Assembly (NCBI GenBank): GCA_963971535.1
Contig: OZ020594.1
Location: forward strand, 115,727,127 to 115,791,126
Length of the DNA stretch: 64,000 nucleotides
Direction of reading: 5' to 3'
From: Notolepis coatsorum
Taxonomy: Eukaryota > Chordata > Actinopteri > Aulopiformes > Paralepididae
This document shows positions 31,460 through 41,495 of the stretch, piece after piece (positions within the stretch are counted from its first letter, which is position 1; each line of letters starts with the position of its first letter). The notes beneath the pieces were generated by a model that was not told where the DNA came from, did not search any database, and saw nothing but the letters and a program-made list of their open reading frames with translations. The translations under genes were made by a program, and so were the position numbers.

Positions 31460-33133
31460 TTAACGGCGTCTGCCACCTCGCGCCGCTCGAGTCTTGCCAC
31501 CCCGAGGAGCCCCGGAGGGACGGTAGGTTACAGTCTGCTGGACACGACGTTCCCTACCGTCTCCTCCGGTCTGGGATGGGCCGGCGGTGGCCGAAGCGCC
31601 ATGTCGTCCCCTGGCCCTCTTGGCAGGGCCAGCAGCGGCGGCGGAGGCAGTGGTAGCGGCGACGGAGACAGCTCGACGTCGCGGAAGCCTTCTGACTCCA
31701 CCGGCAAGGACGGGAGGCGGAAAATGGGGTTGGAGAATGGACCTCTCCTCTGCCATCTCTCTGCATGTTGAGGTCATCAACCGCAGGGCCTTCCCGAACA
31801 GGCCAGCGTCGGAGAGGGCGGCCGTCAGAAGAGGAGCTCTCTTCTTCTCTGGCACACGGGCCTGCCCCAGCCAAAGGTGACGCTGGCCCAGGGTGGCCAG
31901 GGCGCGCACTTTCCCCATGGCTATGGCCAGCACCTGGGAAAGGTGCAGGACAGCTCCCGCAGCCTGGGTGATCTGATCGCATTTCACCTCGGTCAGATCC
32001 GTGCCGCCCGTCATTATCCCCGATACAAATCTAGCCAGGTGGGCGATGTTAGACGCCGCAGCCAGCGATTGTGTACCAGCGATAAATGACTGGTCACCCC
32101 AATAAGCCAATCGCCTAGCCGATTTCCCCTGGAGGACCGGCTTGCATAGTGGTTCCCACACCATATCCGGACAGAGGAGCGCGGCCATCGGACTGTCAAG
32201 CCGAGGCACGCCCTCCCCCATACCTTTGACCAACCCCGCTACCCGCGTAACTGGTACGTAGGTAGGAGTTAGTCCCATGATGTTGGTCACCGCCTGACCC
32301 CGACGAACATAGGCCCCCATCGATGGGAAAAATGGGTAGACAACGTCCACCCCTCTCACTGGGGGACGCTGCCAGGGATGGCCTATGAGGTCATCAGGGA
32401 CAGGTGCAGGCAATGGCAGCGGCAGCGGCACGCCGTTTGCGGCGGCGGCTACCGCCATGAGCTTGGGAAACAAGGCCCACAGTTCCCCCTGCGAACCTTC
32501 CTCCACCGACCCCGCATCCCTCACATACAGCAGGCTGCGACTGGTCAAGGAGCCACAGTCTGATGTGGCCGACAGTAGGGCATCCTGCCGATGAGGCCAA
32601 GGTGGTTCCTCGACATCTTCGAACAGGGCACCCCATGGAGCCATTTCCCCCCCCTCCGGGGTCTCCTGAGGAGGGATACTCTCCTCCACGGGGCCCTCAT
32701 ACAAAAATCCGTCCGCCTCATCCATGAAGTCCTCAGTCTCCATTGGAAATCCCGAGCCGGACGCATCTTCGCTGGTCTCCAGCAGCTCCCCAAACCCAGG
32801 CCGTTCGCGTCTGCACGCCACCATCCTGCGACGCGAGCGAGCAGACGCGAAAAGTTTGCGTCGCAAATCCCCTGGCTCCAAAACAACCCCCCGTTCACCA
32901 ACGGGCGATTCCCCAGAATCAGAGGAACCAGAGTCGAGATCAGGCCATCGCCGGAGCGACGGCACCGAACCCTCGGCTCTTCGGTGAGGCAAACTATCCA
33001 CCGGCAGTCTCCCGGGCTGGGTCGGCAACCACGAGAGTGGCAACAGCCCAGCACCGAGGCACACGACGGAGGCGGGAATGGAGAACCGGTGGTGAAGAGT
33101 AGGTCTAGCGGGTCTACTCTCCGCGGAATACAT
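31460..33133 (-). CDS. DIRS-type Gag protein, intact
   Basis: An uninterrupted frame of 557 codons starts at MYSAESRPARPTLHHRFSIP. The frame is open upstream to another ATG at 33187. I prefer 33133 because the homologous gag of copy A starts at the equivalent methionine and the extra 18 residues lie in non-conserved leader. The N-terminal half is acidic and Ser/Pro rich. The central region has VDVVYPFFPSMGAYVRRGQ and the DIRS-gag-like block ATLGQRHLWLGQ...LLTAALSDAGLFGKALRLM. The C-terminus is Arg/Gly rich and ends ARGGRRR, plausibly nucleic-acid binding. Expected role: forming the particle that carries element RNA. It is the only coding gene of the element. Confidence 0.8.
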   Translation of the reverse strand: MYSAESRPARPTLHHRFSIPASVVCLGAGLLPLSWLPTQPGRLPVDSLPHRRAEGSVPSLRRWPDLDSGSSDSGESPVGERGVVLEPGDLRRKLFASARSRRRMVACRRERPGFGELLETSEDASGSGFPMETEDFMDEADGFLYEGPVEESIPPQETPEGGEMAPWGALFEDVEEPPWPHRQDALLSATSDCGSLTSRSLLYVRDAGSVEEGSQGELWALFPKLMAVAAAANGVPLPLPLPAPVPDDLIGHPWQRPPVRGVDVVYPFFPSMGAYVRRGQAVTNIMGLTPTYVPVTRVAGLVKGMGEGVPRLDSPMAALLCPDMVWEPLCKPVLQGKSARRLAYWGDQSFIAGTQSLAAASNIAHLARFVSGIMTGGTDLTEVKCDQITQAAGAVLHLSQVLAIAMGKVRALATLGQRHLWLGQARVPEKKRAPLLTAALSDAGLFGKALRLMTSTCREMAEERSILQPHFPPPVLAGGVRRLPRRRAVSVAATTASAAAAGPAKRARGRHGASATAGPSQTGGDGRERRVQQTVTYRPSGAPRGGKTRAARGGRRR

Positions 33134-33441
33134 TATGACCCAACCTTTTCTTGTACAACAGATGTGAGAGAAGAAAAAATTAAGCACAATGTAAACCAGT
33201 CACAACTCTTTTCAACTAACAACACGTCAAGTGGGGTACTACCGAGGCACTTCCTTGTGGTGAAAGCGAGAAGGAGGAGAGCAGGTGACCACACACCTGC
33301 TTATGAAGGTAAGCTGATGAGGGGTGTGGTCAGACTAATACTGGTATTAAAGGTATATTTTGTGGAATTTTATTCAGTGCGCGTGCACGTACGCGAGGGA
33401 GTGCAGTGTGATGCCAAGCAGAGCCCCTAACGGAACAGAAC

Positions 33442-34088
33442 TACAAATGATCAATTTCACATGAGCAAGACAAGAGAGTAGAGACAAGCAACTTACTGAA
33501 ACTAATGAGAGTGGTGAAACTGAGATCTGGCTGCAGTAGACATGCACAGCCTGGTTTGAGAGCAGTGGTTGAGATGCATAAAATATCGAGCAGGTGGGAG
33601 TCAGTCTGGACTCTGGACCTCACGCGACTCTTGTTCAAGTTCATAACAGAGAATGTCTGCTCACAGATTATATGTAGAGCCAAACAAGCTCAGCATTATC
33701 TTTGCAAATGTTCGCATTTCTGGGTATTTACCTTTTATCCAGCTGTCGGTAAAAGTCAGAATCCGGCTCCTTGAACATGGGCTAACTCCTTTAATGTCCG
33801 CTGATAATTCTTCAACTCTCCTGACCACGGTGTTTCGAGCACGACACATATTAGCAGACTCTTGCTTCTTTTCGGGGCAAATGCTATCCACTGCCTTCAT
33901 CAGTCTTCAATAAACTCGCCTTCTGTAAAAGGTTTGCACTGTTTTGCCATTAACATCGCCACTTCATAGCTTGCTTTGGTGCAGTTTTCCTTTGAACGGC
34001 AACGCCCTGTTTGCAAATTAGGCACACACATGCTTCTGTATTTAGTGAAAAAACATTCTAATTTCTATCGCTCCTGGAAGCGGCGGCC
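33442..34088 (-). pseudogene. hAT/GTF2IRD2-like domesticated-transposase pseudogene
   Basis: Minus-strand frames show, in order, a BED-finger-like CVCLICKQGVAV (about 34040), then YEVAMLMAKQCKPFTEGEFI, VDSICPEKKQESANMCRARN and VVRRVEELSAD. After a large internal deletion they continue with KYPEMRTFAKIMLSLFGSTY and CEQTFSVMNLNKSRVRSR...DILCISTT. This is the order seen in GTF2IRD2/ZBED-like proteins derived from hAT transposases, with the C-terminal dimerisation (CEQ-FS-M) region preserved. Frameshifts occur near 33910 and 33665. Copy B of the DIRS-like element lies at its 3' end and a gypsy LTR begins 6 bp beyond its other end. Confidence 0.75.
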
Positions 34089-34093
34089 CTCTT

Positions 34094-34244
34094 TGTCCTG
34101 TAAGGGTTTGGCTCATGTTGCTACACGGACATGTTTGTATGTTGCAAGGTACTTCCGGACTTACCTACCAGTAAATAGTCAACGTGATCACATGCTCTCT
34201 GTCTCTTATTATATGTGAACTAAAGGTACAAGGTTTACACAACA
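34094..34244 (+). repeat. 5' LTR of gypsy element
   Basis: It differs from the 3' LTR at only a few positions (for example GGCTCATG versus GGCTCGTG), so the insertion is fairly young. At 151 bp it is short for the superfamily. Confidence 0.92.
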
Positions 34245-34263
34245 TGGTGTCAGAAGTGGGATC
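34245..34263 (+). promoter_or_regulatory. Primer binding site, tRNA-Leu
   Basis: TGGTGTCAGAAGTGGGATC is complementary to CCA plus the 3' end of tRNA-Leu(CAA). The same tRNA 3' end is visible in this window at 29213-29230. Confidence 0.85.
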
Positions 34264-34329
34264 ACTTAGTAAGAAGATGAACTATACAAAATAAAAAATT
34301 AAATAAAAAAAGAGAAAGACGACGACAGA

Positions 34330-34926
34330 ATGGCAGAAGAAGCAGCCCTGTTGCCGTCGCTGCCACAGTTGGCTCCGCCAGGCAGGTTCGACTTCAATAA
34401 CATTAATGACTGGCCGAGATGGATGAAGCGATTTGAATGCTATAGAATAGCGTCTGGATTGGATAAACAGTCCGAAAAATTCTAGGTAAATGCCTTCATG
34501 TATGCGGCGGGAGATGACGCCGAAGACATATTAAGTGTTTTGCCGCTCACAGAGGAACAGAAAAAGAAATACAAGGACGTCATGGATGCGTTCAACGCAC
34601 ATTGTGTCAGTAAGAGGAACGTCATATTTGAAAGAGCATGTTTCAACAGAAGGAACCAAGAACCGGGTGAGAATGTTGAATCCTTTATCACTGCTGTACA
34701 CACACTGGCTGAACATTGTCAATTTGGAACCCTAATAGAAGACTTGATAAGGGACAGGATTTTAGTAGGCATAAGAGATGCCAAGCTATCAGAAAACCTG
34801 CAAATGGATGCAGATTTAACTCTGGAAAAGGCAATGACTAAAGTGAAGCAGAGTGCAGCAATAAAGAAACAACAGCCCTGTTACAAAGATGAAAACAGGA
34901 ATGTCCAGTCGTTGGTTTTCTTTTGA
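34330..34926 (+). pseudogene. gypsy gag N-terminal part
   Basis: The ATG at 34330 opens MAEEAALLPSLPQLAPPGRF. An in-frame TAG occurs at 34482-34484, after which the same frame continues (VNAFMYAAGDDAEDILSVLP, then the capsid-like FERACFNRRNQEPGENVESF). It runs to about 34890, where unrelated sequence with a (TTCAG)n tract interrupts it. The LINE-like (TTCAG)n run suggests an inserted retroposon, minus orientation. Confidence 0.8.
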
Positions 34927-35335
34927 ATCAAATCTTAATTTCCTTTATTTTCTATTAGTTACAATTTCTAGTTCAGTTCAGTTCTTTTCGTTCAGTTCAG
35001 TTCAGTTCAGTTCAAAGTCATTTTACATTCTGTGTGCTTGACGAGCCGCACCACATATATCACGGCTGTTTCCAATACAGCAATCAATTCGGTCACATGC
35101 AATTCAGCACGGCTGCAGTGTTAGACACTGTGTTGGCAGGAGCTGTCCACTCTTGAGTGGTGCTGAAAGACAAATGTGTTATTTTTGGTGGCAAACAAGC
35201 AGTGCACTTTCATTGTCATTAAAGTAAATAAAACAAATAAAACAAAACTTTATCACCAATTAACTATGTGTGTATATTATATTTTACTTTATGAGTCTGT
35301 AAAGAAAATGTATATTATCTATATAATAGTTGCAA
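34915..35335 (-). mobile_element. Probable retroposon fragment inserted in gypsy gag
   Basis: The gag frame stops making sense here and resumes near 35340. The block contains a (GTTCA)n tract at about 34970-35015 and AT-rich sequence. Borders are approximate and the class is not certain. Confidence 0.45.
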
Positions 35336-35339
35336 CAAG

Positions 35340-36569
35340 CCCGTCTTAAGAGGCACTGAGCAGCAGGCAGCTGCACAGGTGGAGGCCATAAAAAAAATAG
35401 ATGGCAGAAAGCACAACAATACAGAACTGACACACAGTCTCCTGGATGTGGCAGATGTGGAAATGTAAAAAGACATATGTGGAAAGAATGCCCTGCCCGG
35501 GATGCTGAGTGTAGAGTGTGTCATAAAAAAGGACACTTTGCAAAGACATGCAGAACAGGAAAAGGGGTCGATGACATCACACTGGCACACACAGAGACTT
35601 CTCAAGATGAAGAGGAGGACTTTGCGTTCCTGAACGTAGTAAACCTAGAGGAACCTGAAGATGAATGGCTGGAACTGTTAGAGCTGAATGGACAGGAGGC
35701 CATATTCAAGCTGGATACAGGGGCCCAGGTCACAGCGGTGCCGAGCAGCATGCACTCAGTTGAAAAACATGGAAATCTACAGCCACCACAAAAAGTACTG
35801 TATGGACCAGGAAAATACAAGTTAAATACAAAAGGCTGCTTCAGTGGTGAGCTAACCATTAGAAAGAGAACAACAGGACAAATAATCTACGTTGTGGAAG
35901 AACTAACCAGGCCCCTCCTAGGCCTTCCTGCAATATAGGCGCTTGGACTCATAAAGCGGCTGCACACAGTCGCAGCCCAGCAAGAGGATGTCAAGGTTCA
36001 ATACCCCAAAGTATTCTCAGGCTTAGGGAAGCTAAAGGAGCCCTACAAAATTGAGCTAGAGCCCGATGCTGTCCCATACGCCCTGTCAACTCCACGTCGT
36101 GTGCCCTTGCCCCTGCGAGAGACAGTGAGAGCAGAACTGGAGAGCATGGAGAAGATGGGGGTGATTTCCAAAGTGACACGACCCACACCATGGTGCGCAG
36201 GCATAGTCGTGGTTCCCAAGCCGAAAGAAAAAATACGGCTGTGTGTAGATATGACACCTTTGAACAAATATGTCAGAAGAGAGAGACTCATCCTCCCAGC
36301 GGTGGATGAGACACTTGCCATGATTCAAGGGGCGAAGATATTCACAAAGTTGGATGCTACTGCTGGCTTCTGGCAAATCCCGCTGTCAGAGGAAAGCAAG
36401 CTACTCACAACCTTCATCACCCCGTTCGGGCGGTATGCATTCAATTGCCTCCCGTTTGGGATTTCATCTGCCCCAGAGCATTTTCAACGTTGTATGTCAC
36501 AGATGATAGAAGGCTGCACAGGTGTCCAGTGTCATGCTGATGACATACTGGTGTATGGAAAGGACATAC
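35340..36569 (+). pseudogene. gypsy nucleocapsid, protease and RT N-terminal part
   Basis: Two zinc-knuckle motifs (CGRCGNVKRHMWKEC, CRVCHKKGHFAKTC) are followed by a protease active site LDTGAQ (about 35711). A TAG at 35936-35938 breaks the frame. RT motifs continue in the same frame: MEKMGVISKVTRPTPWCAGI, LCVDMTPLNKYV, KLDATAGFWQIPL (catalytic Asp) and PFGISSAPEHFQRCM. In the catalytic box the usual YxDD reads HADD. The gene is cut at 36569 by an L2 LINE. Confidence 0.88.
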
Positions 36570-38075
36570 AAGTCAAGTCAAGTCAAGTCAAGTCAAGAGT
36601 TTTATTAGTCACGGCATACAAGTATACAATGAAATGCGGGTGGTCTTGCCCGCAACGATGTGCAATACAGTAGTAACAACATATAATAGAATCCAATAAA
36701 ACAACATTGTGCAATAAACAGTAACATAGTATGGCATATCGGTATTTGTACATAAGTTATTTACAGAGCATGGAGGACATGCTAGGTCCTGTGGTAGTGC
36801 ATACACTGTTAGCTACGGATGAGGCACTGTGTCTTTCTGTACATTGCTATTTTATACAGTCTCAGGTTATACTATACTGTTTTTTAAAGTGACCTTTCCT
36901 TAGTGGCCATAAGTGTGGGCGTGTGCAGCATGAGTGTGTGCTTGCTCATGTTAAAGTGGCTGCTAGTGTGTGAGCGTGTACAGTGTGTGTATCGTATGTG
37001 TGCTCATGTGTGCTTGTGTGTGGAGTGATCAGTGTTCAAGGCTCTGATGGCCTGGGGGAAGAAGCTGAGCCGAAGCCTTTCTGTCCTAGTAGCTGGGGTT
37101 CGCAGGCGTCTGCCTGACCTCAGCAGGCAGAACATGCTGTTGTTGGGGTGGTGTGGGTCTTTCATTATTCTGCAGGCTCTGGATTTGCACCTCTTGTTGT
37201 ATAGAACCTGCAGGGGTGGTAGTGCAATACCCGCGGTACGCTCGGCTGAGCGCACCACTCTCTGTAGGGCCTTCTTGTCCTGTGCCGTGCTGTTTCCGTA
37301 CCAGGCAGTGATGTTTCCAGTCAAGATGCTCTCTACAGCTCCGGAGTAGAAGTATCTTCCCAGATACTCAGAACTTCCTTAACTGTCTCAGGTGGTAGAG
37401 GCGCTGCTTCACCTTTTTTACGACTGAGTCTATGTGTGTTGACCATGTCAGATCCTCTGAGATGTGGACCCCCAGGTACTTAAAGCTGCTCACCCTGTCC
37501 ACGGTAGCCCCGTTTATCCTCAGTGGTGTGTGTGTCTCCTGCTGTCTTCTCCTATAATCCACGATCAGCTCCTTGGTTTTACCAATGTTCAGGAGCAGGC
37601 TGTTGTCCTGGCACCAGCGTTCCAGTACCTCAACCTCCTCCCGGTAGGCCTTCTCGTCGTTGTCCGAGATCAGCCCCACCACCACTGTGTCGTCCGCAAA
37701 CTTCACTATGGAGTTGGAGCTGAACTTGGCCACACAGTCGTGTGTGTATAGTGAATACAGCAGGGGCTCAGAACACAGCCCTGGGGGGACCCGATGCTCA
37801 GGGTGATGGTGTTGGAGGTCTGACCCCCCACCCTGACCGCCTGGGGCCTTTCGCTCAGAAAGTCCAGTATCCAGGCGCTCAGAGCGGAGCTCAGACCCAG
37901 CTCGATCAGCTTGTCCACCAGTCTGGTGGGGACTATGGTGTTGAACGCTGAGCTGTAGTCAATGAACAACAGTCTCACATAGCCCCCCTTCTGGCGGTCA
38001 AGGTGAGAGAGGGTGCTGTGCAGTACCTGGGAGACCGCATCGTCAGTGGACCTGTTTGGCCTGTATGCAAACTGC
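36570..38075 (-). mobile_element. L2-like LINE (family B) inserted in gypsy RT
   Basis: The minus-strand copy has a (CTTGA)n tail at 36570-36597 and a 3'UTR. RT pieces lie in three frames: [18 protein letters not shown] and [16 protein letters not shown] (38075-37740), KFADDTVVVGLISDNDEKAY (about 37715) and ILTGNITAWYGNST-type C-terminus (37330-37004). Frameshifts near 37735 and 37345 inactivate it. Its length is 1506 bp, and the gypsy frame resumes cleanly at 38076. Confidence 0.9.
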
Positions 38076-39240
38076 ATGAGCATAATGAGAGATTGCACAG
38101 GGTCCTAAAGACACTGCAGGCAGAAGGCCTGACACTGAACAGTGAAAAATGTGAGTTTGCAAAAAACAGCATAATGTTCCTGGGTCACCGCATCACAGCA
38201 GACGGGGTGGCCCCGGATCCAGTTAAGGTCAGAGCAATCTTGGAGATGCCTGAGCCTACCGACGTCGAAGGAGTGAAAAAACTGATGGGGATGGCCCAAT
38301 ATATAGGCAAGTTCTTACCTCATCTGGCCTCGTACACTCGCCCAATCAAAGACCTGTTGTGCGGGAAGAATGAATGGGTCTTGGAGGCCCCACAAAAAGA
38401 AGCTTTTCAGAGACTGAAAGCAGAGTTAATTTCCCTGCAGGTGTTAGCCCTGTACTCACCTACAGCAGAGACGTGCGTATCGGCCGATGCCTCGTCCTAC
38501 GGTATCGGAGGCGTTCTGACGCAACAACAGACAGATATGGAAGCCGGTCGTGTTCATCTCTAGGAGCCTGTCAAGCCCAGAGACAATTATGCCCAGATAG
38601 AAAAGGAGGCGTTGGCAGCCACATGGGCATGTGAGCGGTTGTCATCCTACCTTCTGGGGGTCAGATTCAGGTTGGAAACTGATCATAAGCCACTAGTGCC
38701 ATTGCTGAGTAACAAAGCACTAGATGAGCTCCCACCCAGATTTCTGAGGTTTCAGCTGAGACTGATGAGATTCACATACGATATTGTACATGTGCCCGGT
38801 AAGTGCTTGTTAACAGCAGACACATTGTCGAGAGCTCCTGTCAAGCACACGTTCACACAAGAAGAAATGGACAGGGAAACAGAAGTCAAAGTGTTCGTGG
38901 ATGCAGTTGTGCAAAGCCTCCCAGCCACGGAAGCTAGGCTGAGGAGCATACAGGAGAAACAGGGTGTTGACCCTGTCTGTGCAAAGCTCATCAGATACTG
39001 TAAGACAGGTTGGCTGGAGAAGCATGACCTCCCACCGGAGTTGGGGACATACTGGCCAGAAAGAGAGAACCTCACACTGGCTGGTGAGCTACTGCTGCGT
39101 GGTCAGAGGATCGTAATTCCCCAATGCATCAGACAGGAGGTGCTTAATGACCTGCACGCTGGACATCAAGGAGTTGTCAAGTGCAGAGCAAGAGCACGCC
39201 AGTCAGTCTGGTGGCCCGGACTGTCGGTACACATCAATTA
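38076..39240 (+). pseudogene. gypsy RT C-terminus, RNase H and integrase N-terminus
   Basis: It resumes with [20 protein letters not shown], then KCEFAKNSIMFLGHRIT and the RNase H segment CVSADASSYGIGGVL. After frameshifts between 38535 and 38610 it continues ERLSSYLLGVRFRLETDHKP and DIVHVPGKCLLTADTLSRAP. The integrase HHCC region (LHAGHQGVVKC) starts near 39155. A TAG at 39238-39240 breaks the frame. Confidence 0.88.
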
Positions 39241-40174
39241 GCTGGTGGAAAAGTGTGACAACACATGTTCACAACACAGGGCAGAACGCAGAGAGCCCTT
39301 GGTCCCCACACCAGTGCAAGAAAGGCCCTGGCAGCGGGTCGCTACTGACTTGTTTTTCTGGGAGAAGAAGACTTATATGGTGATTGTGGACTTTTTCTCG
39401 CGATATATAGAAGTTGCCCATCTTAGCCGTCACGGGACCCCGCAGACCCTGGTTTCTGACAATGGGCCCCAATACAGTGGGTTACCCTTCCAGAGCTTTG
39501 CTGGTGAGTATGGTTTCACCCATGTGACTAGCAGTCCACGGTATCCGCAGGCAAATGGAGAGGCTGAGCGGGCTGTGGCTACAGTGAAGGGGCTGTGGAA
39601 AGGAGGAGGCAACAAGGCAAATGCGCTGTTGGCATACCGCGCCGCACCCCTGGAGAGCGGTTATTCCCCTGCACAGCTCCTCATGGGGAGACAGATTCGC
39701 TCCAACATACCACAACTCCCAAAGACTCTACTCCCTCGCTGGCCAAACATCAGAGACTTCAGGAAGTCGGAGATGAAGGCAAAATAGGATCAACAACGTC
39801 GCTACAATCTGCGTCACGGAGCCCGTCCCTTTCCTACGCTGCAGTGTGGCCAAAATGTGTGGCTCCCCAAAGAGAACAGAGGAGGGACTGTCATACAGCA
39901 GGCGACAACGCCCAGGTCATACATTGTACAGACGGACGAAGGACAGTTGAGAAGAAATCGTGCTCACCTGCGCACTCTTCAGCAACCTGCTCCACAGACA
40001 ACACCTGAGGTACCTGAGCCAACTGTGGAACAAGGTAACTCAGAGACACACCCATACCAGCCAGCTCAAAGTGCCAGTGACATTAGAAATGACAGACATT
40101 CTGATAACACCAAAGTGCCCTATGTGACCTCCTCTGGCAGAGTGTCACGTCCTCCAGTTAGATTGGATATGTGA
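39241..40174 (+). pseudogene. gypsy integrase core and C-terminus
   Basis: The catalytic triad is visible: ATDLFFW (first Asp, about 39346), LVSDNGPQYSG (second Asp, about 39457) and ANGEAERAV (Glu, about 39560). A TAG at 39784-39786 interrupts the frame. The C-terminal Pro/Gln-rich part ends SGRVSRPPVRLDM at a TGA at 40172-40174. Confidence 0.88.
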
Positions 40175-40373
40175 CAGACTGGGGGGGGGGGGGTTAATGA
40201 CTGTTCATAAAAAAAAAAAAAAAAAGAGAGAGGAAAGATGATGTGATTTGCTCATAATCTCAGTAAGAGATGCAAGACAAGAGTCTTGTTGAGATTTATT
40301 GTTTGAAAATGTTATGCAAATATTGGATGCCTATTGTGGTGTAATACTTGAAAAAATTATGTTTTGTTATTAA

Positions 40374-41300
40374 CACTTTGATTGCCCAAGCTTAATTCCT
40401 TTTTACCTGCTTGAATGCCCAGGGCCACTTCAATGTTAACGTTAATATCGCGTAATCTATGTTTTAAATTATTATGTGTCTAATCTGCCCGTCGCTTATC
40501 AAAGACTCATTTTCCAGTCAACATTGTCGTAGCAGATTGTTTTTTTACCGCTTCATTTCCGTTTTCTAGCATTTTGAAAATCACTCGTTTTCACGAAAAA
40601 AATAAGACATTCCATGATAATCGCCTTTTACTGGAATATTCTAGAACGTTGTCATTGTTCAGCCTATTTATGAATCGTTTTCAAATAAACGCTAGATTAT
40701 CGATAGTATATGTGTGCGCATGCACACTTGTGCCACGAGTTGAACATCGATTCTCCTAGTTACTGACCGCTCGCACAGCCAAACAGCAATATCACATAAT
40801 CACATAAAAGCTTATATCTCTGTGAAAACGAGTCTGATTATCCTAATACTGGTAACATAGATTCCTTACCTGAAATCAGATCGTATCCAAATAGATTATT
40901 CCAATTCCTGATCGCCATTCGGAAAAAAACGATATTTTTATTGATTCACCGTGTATACTGTAAAAACACATAATCTCCGCTGCTCTGAGGCTCACTAGTG
41001 GAGCTGATCGACCCTGGCTGCGTGAGTGAGAAGTAAAATGTGGAGTCAGGGATTTTTTTTCTCATTCATTTTCATTGAGTTCAATCCAAAAGGGTGAATT
41101 ACCATCTGGGAGACGATAGGGGGCGCTTTTTTCACATCTGAGTGCCTGGAGTGGTTGGATTTCCAACGATAGACTTGGTTGATGAAATATGATTTCAGAT
41201 CGCTAATAAAAAAAAAAGAGAAAATACGTGAATTCTCGTGAGTGGGCATTCAACCCGCGGGGGGTAAACCCGAGAAAACTCGTGATGGGCAATCAGAGTG
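40374..41300. mobile_element. piggyBac-like MITE
   Basis: Terminal inverted repeats CACTTTGATTGCCC (40374) and GGGCAATCAGAGTG (ending 41300) are flanked by TTAA on both sides (40370-40373, 41301-41304). TTAA targeting is characteristic of piggyBac elements. There is no transposase frame in its 927 bp. It sits between the gypsy integrase and the 3' LTR. Confidence 0.78.
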
Positions 41301-41339
41301 TTAAGGGACTGGGAGATGTTTCTTACTAAAAGGGGAAGA

Positions 41340-41490
41340 TGTCCTGTAAGGGTTTGGCTCGTGTTGCTACACGGACATGTTTGTATGTTGCAAGGTACTT
41401 CCGGACTTACCTACCAGTAAAGAGTCAACGTGATCACATGCTCTCCGTCTCTTATTATATGTGAACTAAAGGTACAAGGTTTACACAACA
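41340..41490 (+). repeat. 3' LTR of gypsy element
   Basis: Nearly identical to 34094-34244; preceded by a purine-rich tract and followed by the CTCTT target duplication. Confidence 0.92.
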
Positions 41491-41495
41491 CTCTT

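Larger units (their letters stand above)
28132..33441 (-). mobile_element. DIRS-like non-autonomous retroelement, copy B
   Basis: This 5310-bp element is on the minus strand. It is flanked by AAC (GTT in element orientation) at 28129-28131 and 33439-33441, with no longer duplication. The terminal ~205 bp (33236-33441 and 28132-28345) are inverted repeats. A complete internal complementary region lies at 28384-28470. It encodes an intact gag (33133-31460). The remaining ~3 kb (31450-28470) has no coding potential. It carries a 5S rRNA-derived sequence (29805-29687), a tRNA-Leu-like sequence (29319-29213), a poly-pyrimidine tract with C24 (30721-30750) and a later LINE 3'-end insertion (30195-30365). 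The layout matches copy A throughout. It lacks RT, RNase H, methylase and tyrosine recombinase, so movement would need a partner element. Confidence 0.82.
34094..41490 (+). mobile_element. Ty3/gypsy LTR retrotransposon, complete structure, inactivated
   Basis: Two 151-bp LTRs (34094-34244, 41340-41490) begin TGTCC and end CAACA, and are flanked by the 5-bp duplication CTCTT (34089-34093, 41491-41495). A primer site complementary to the 3' end of tRNA-Leu follows the first LTR, and a purine tract AAAAGGGGAAGA precedes the second. Gag, protease, RT, RNase H and integrase come in the Ty3/gypsy order. Stops, frameshifts, an unrelated block in gag (about 34915-35330), an L2 LINE in the RT gene (36570-38075) and a piggyBac-like MITE in the 3' region (40374-41300) make it defective. 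Without insertions it would be about 4.5 kb. Confidence 0.92.

Noticed and set aside
38003-38075. ATG at 38003 as start of the gypsy RT frame
   Set aside because: This part is the antisense of the inserted L2 LINE; gypsy coding resumes only at 38076.
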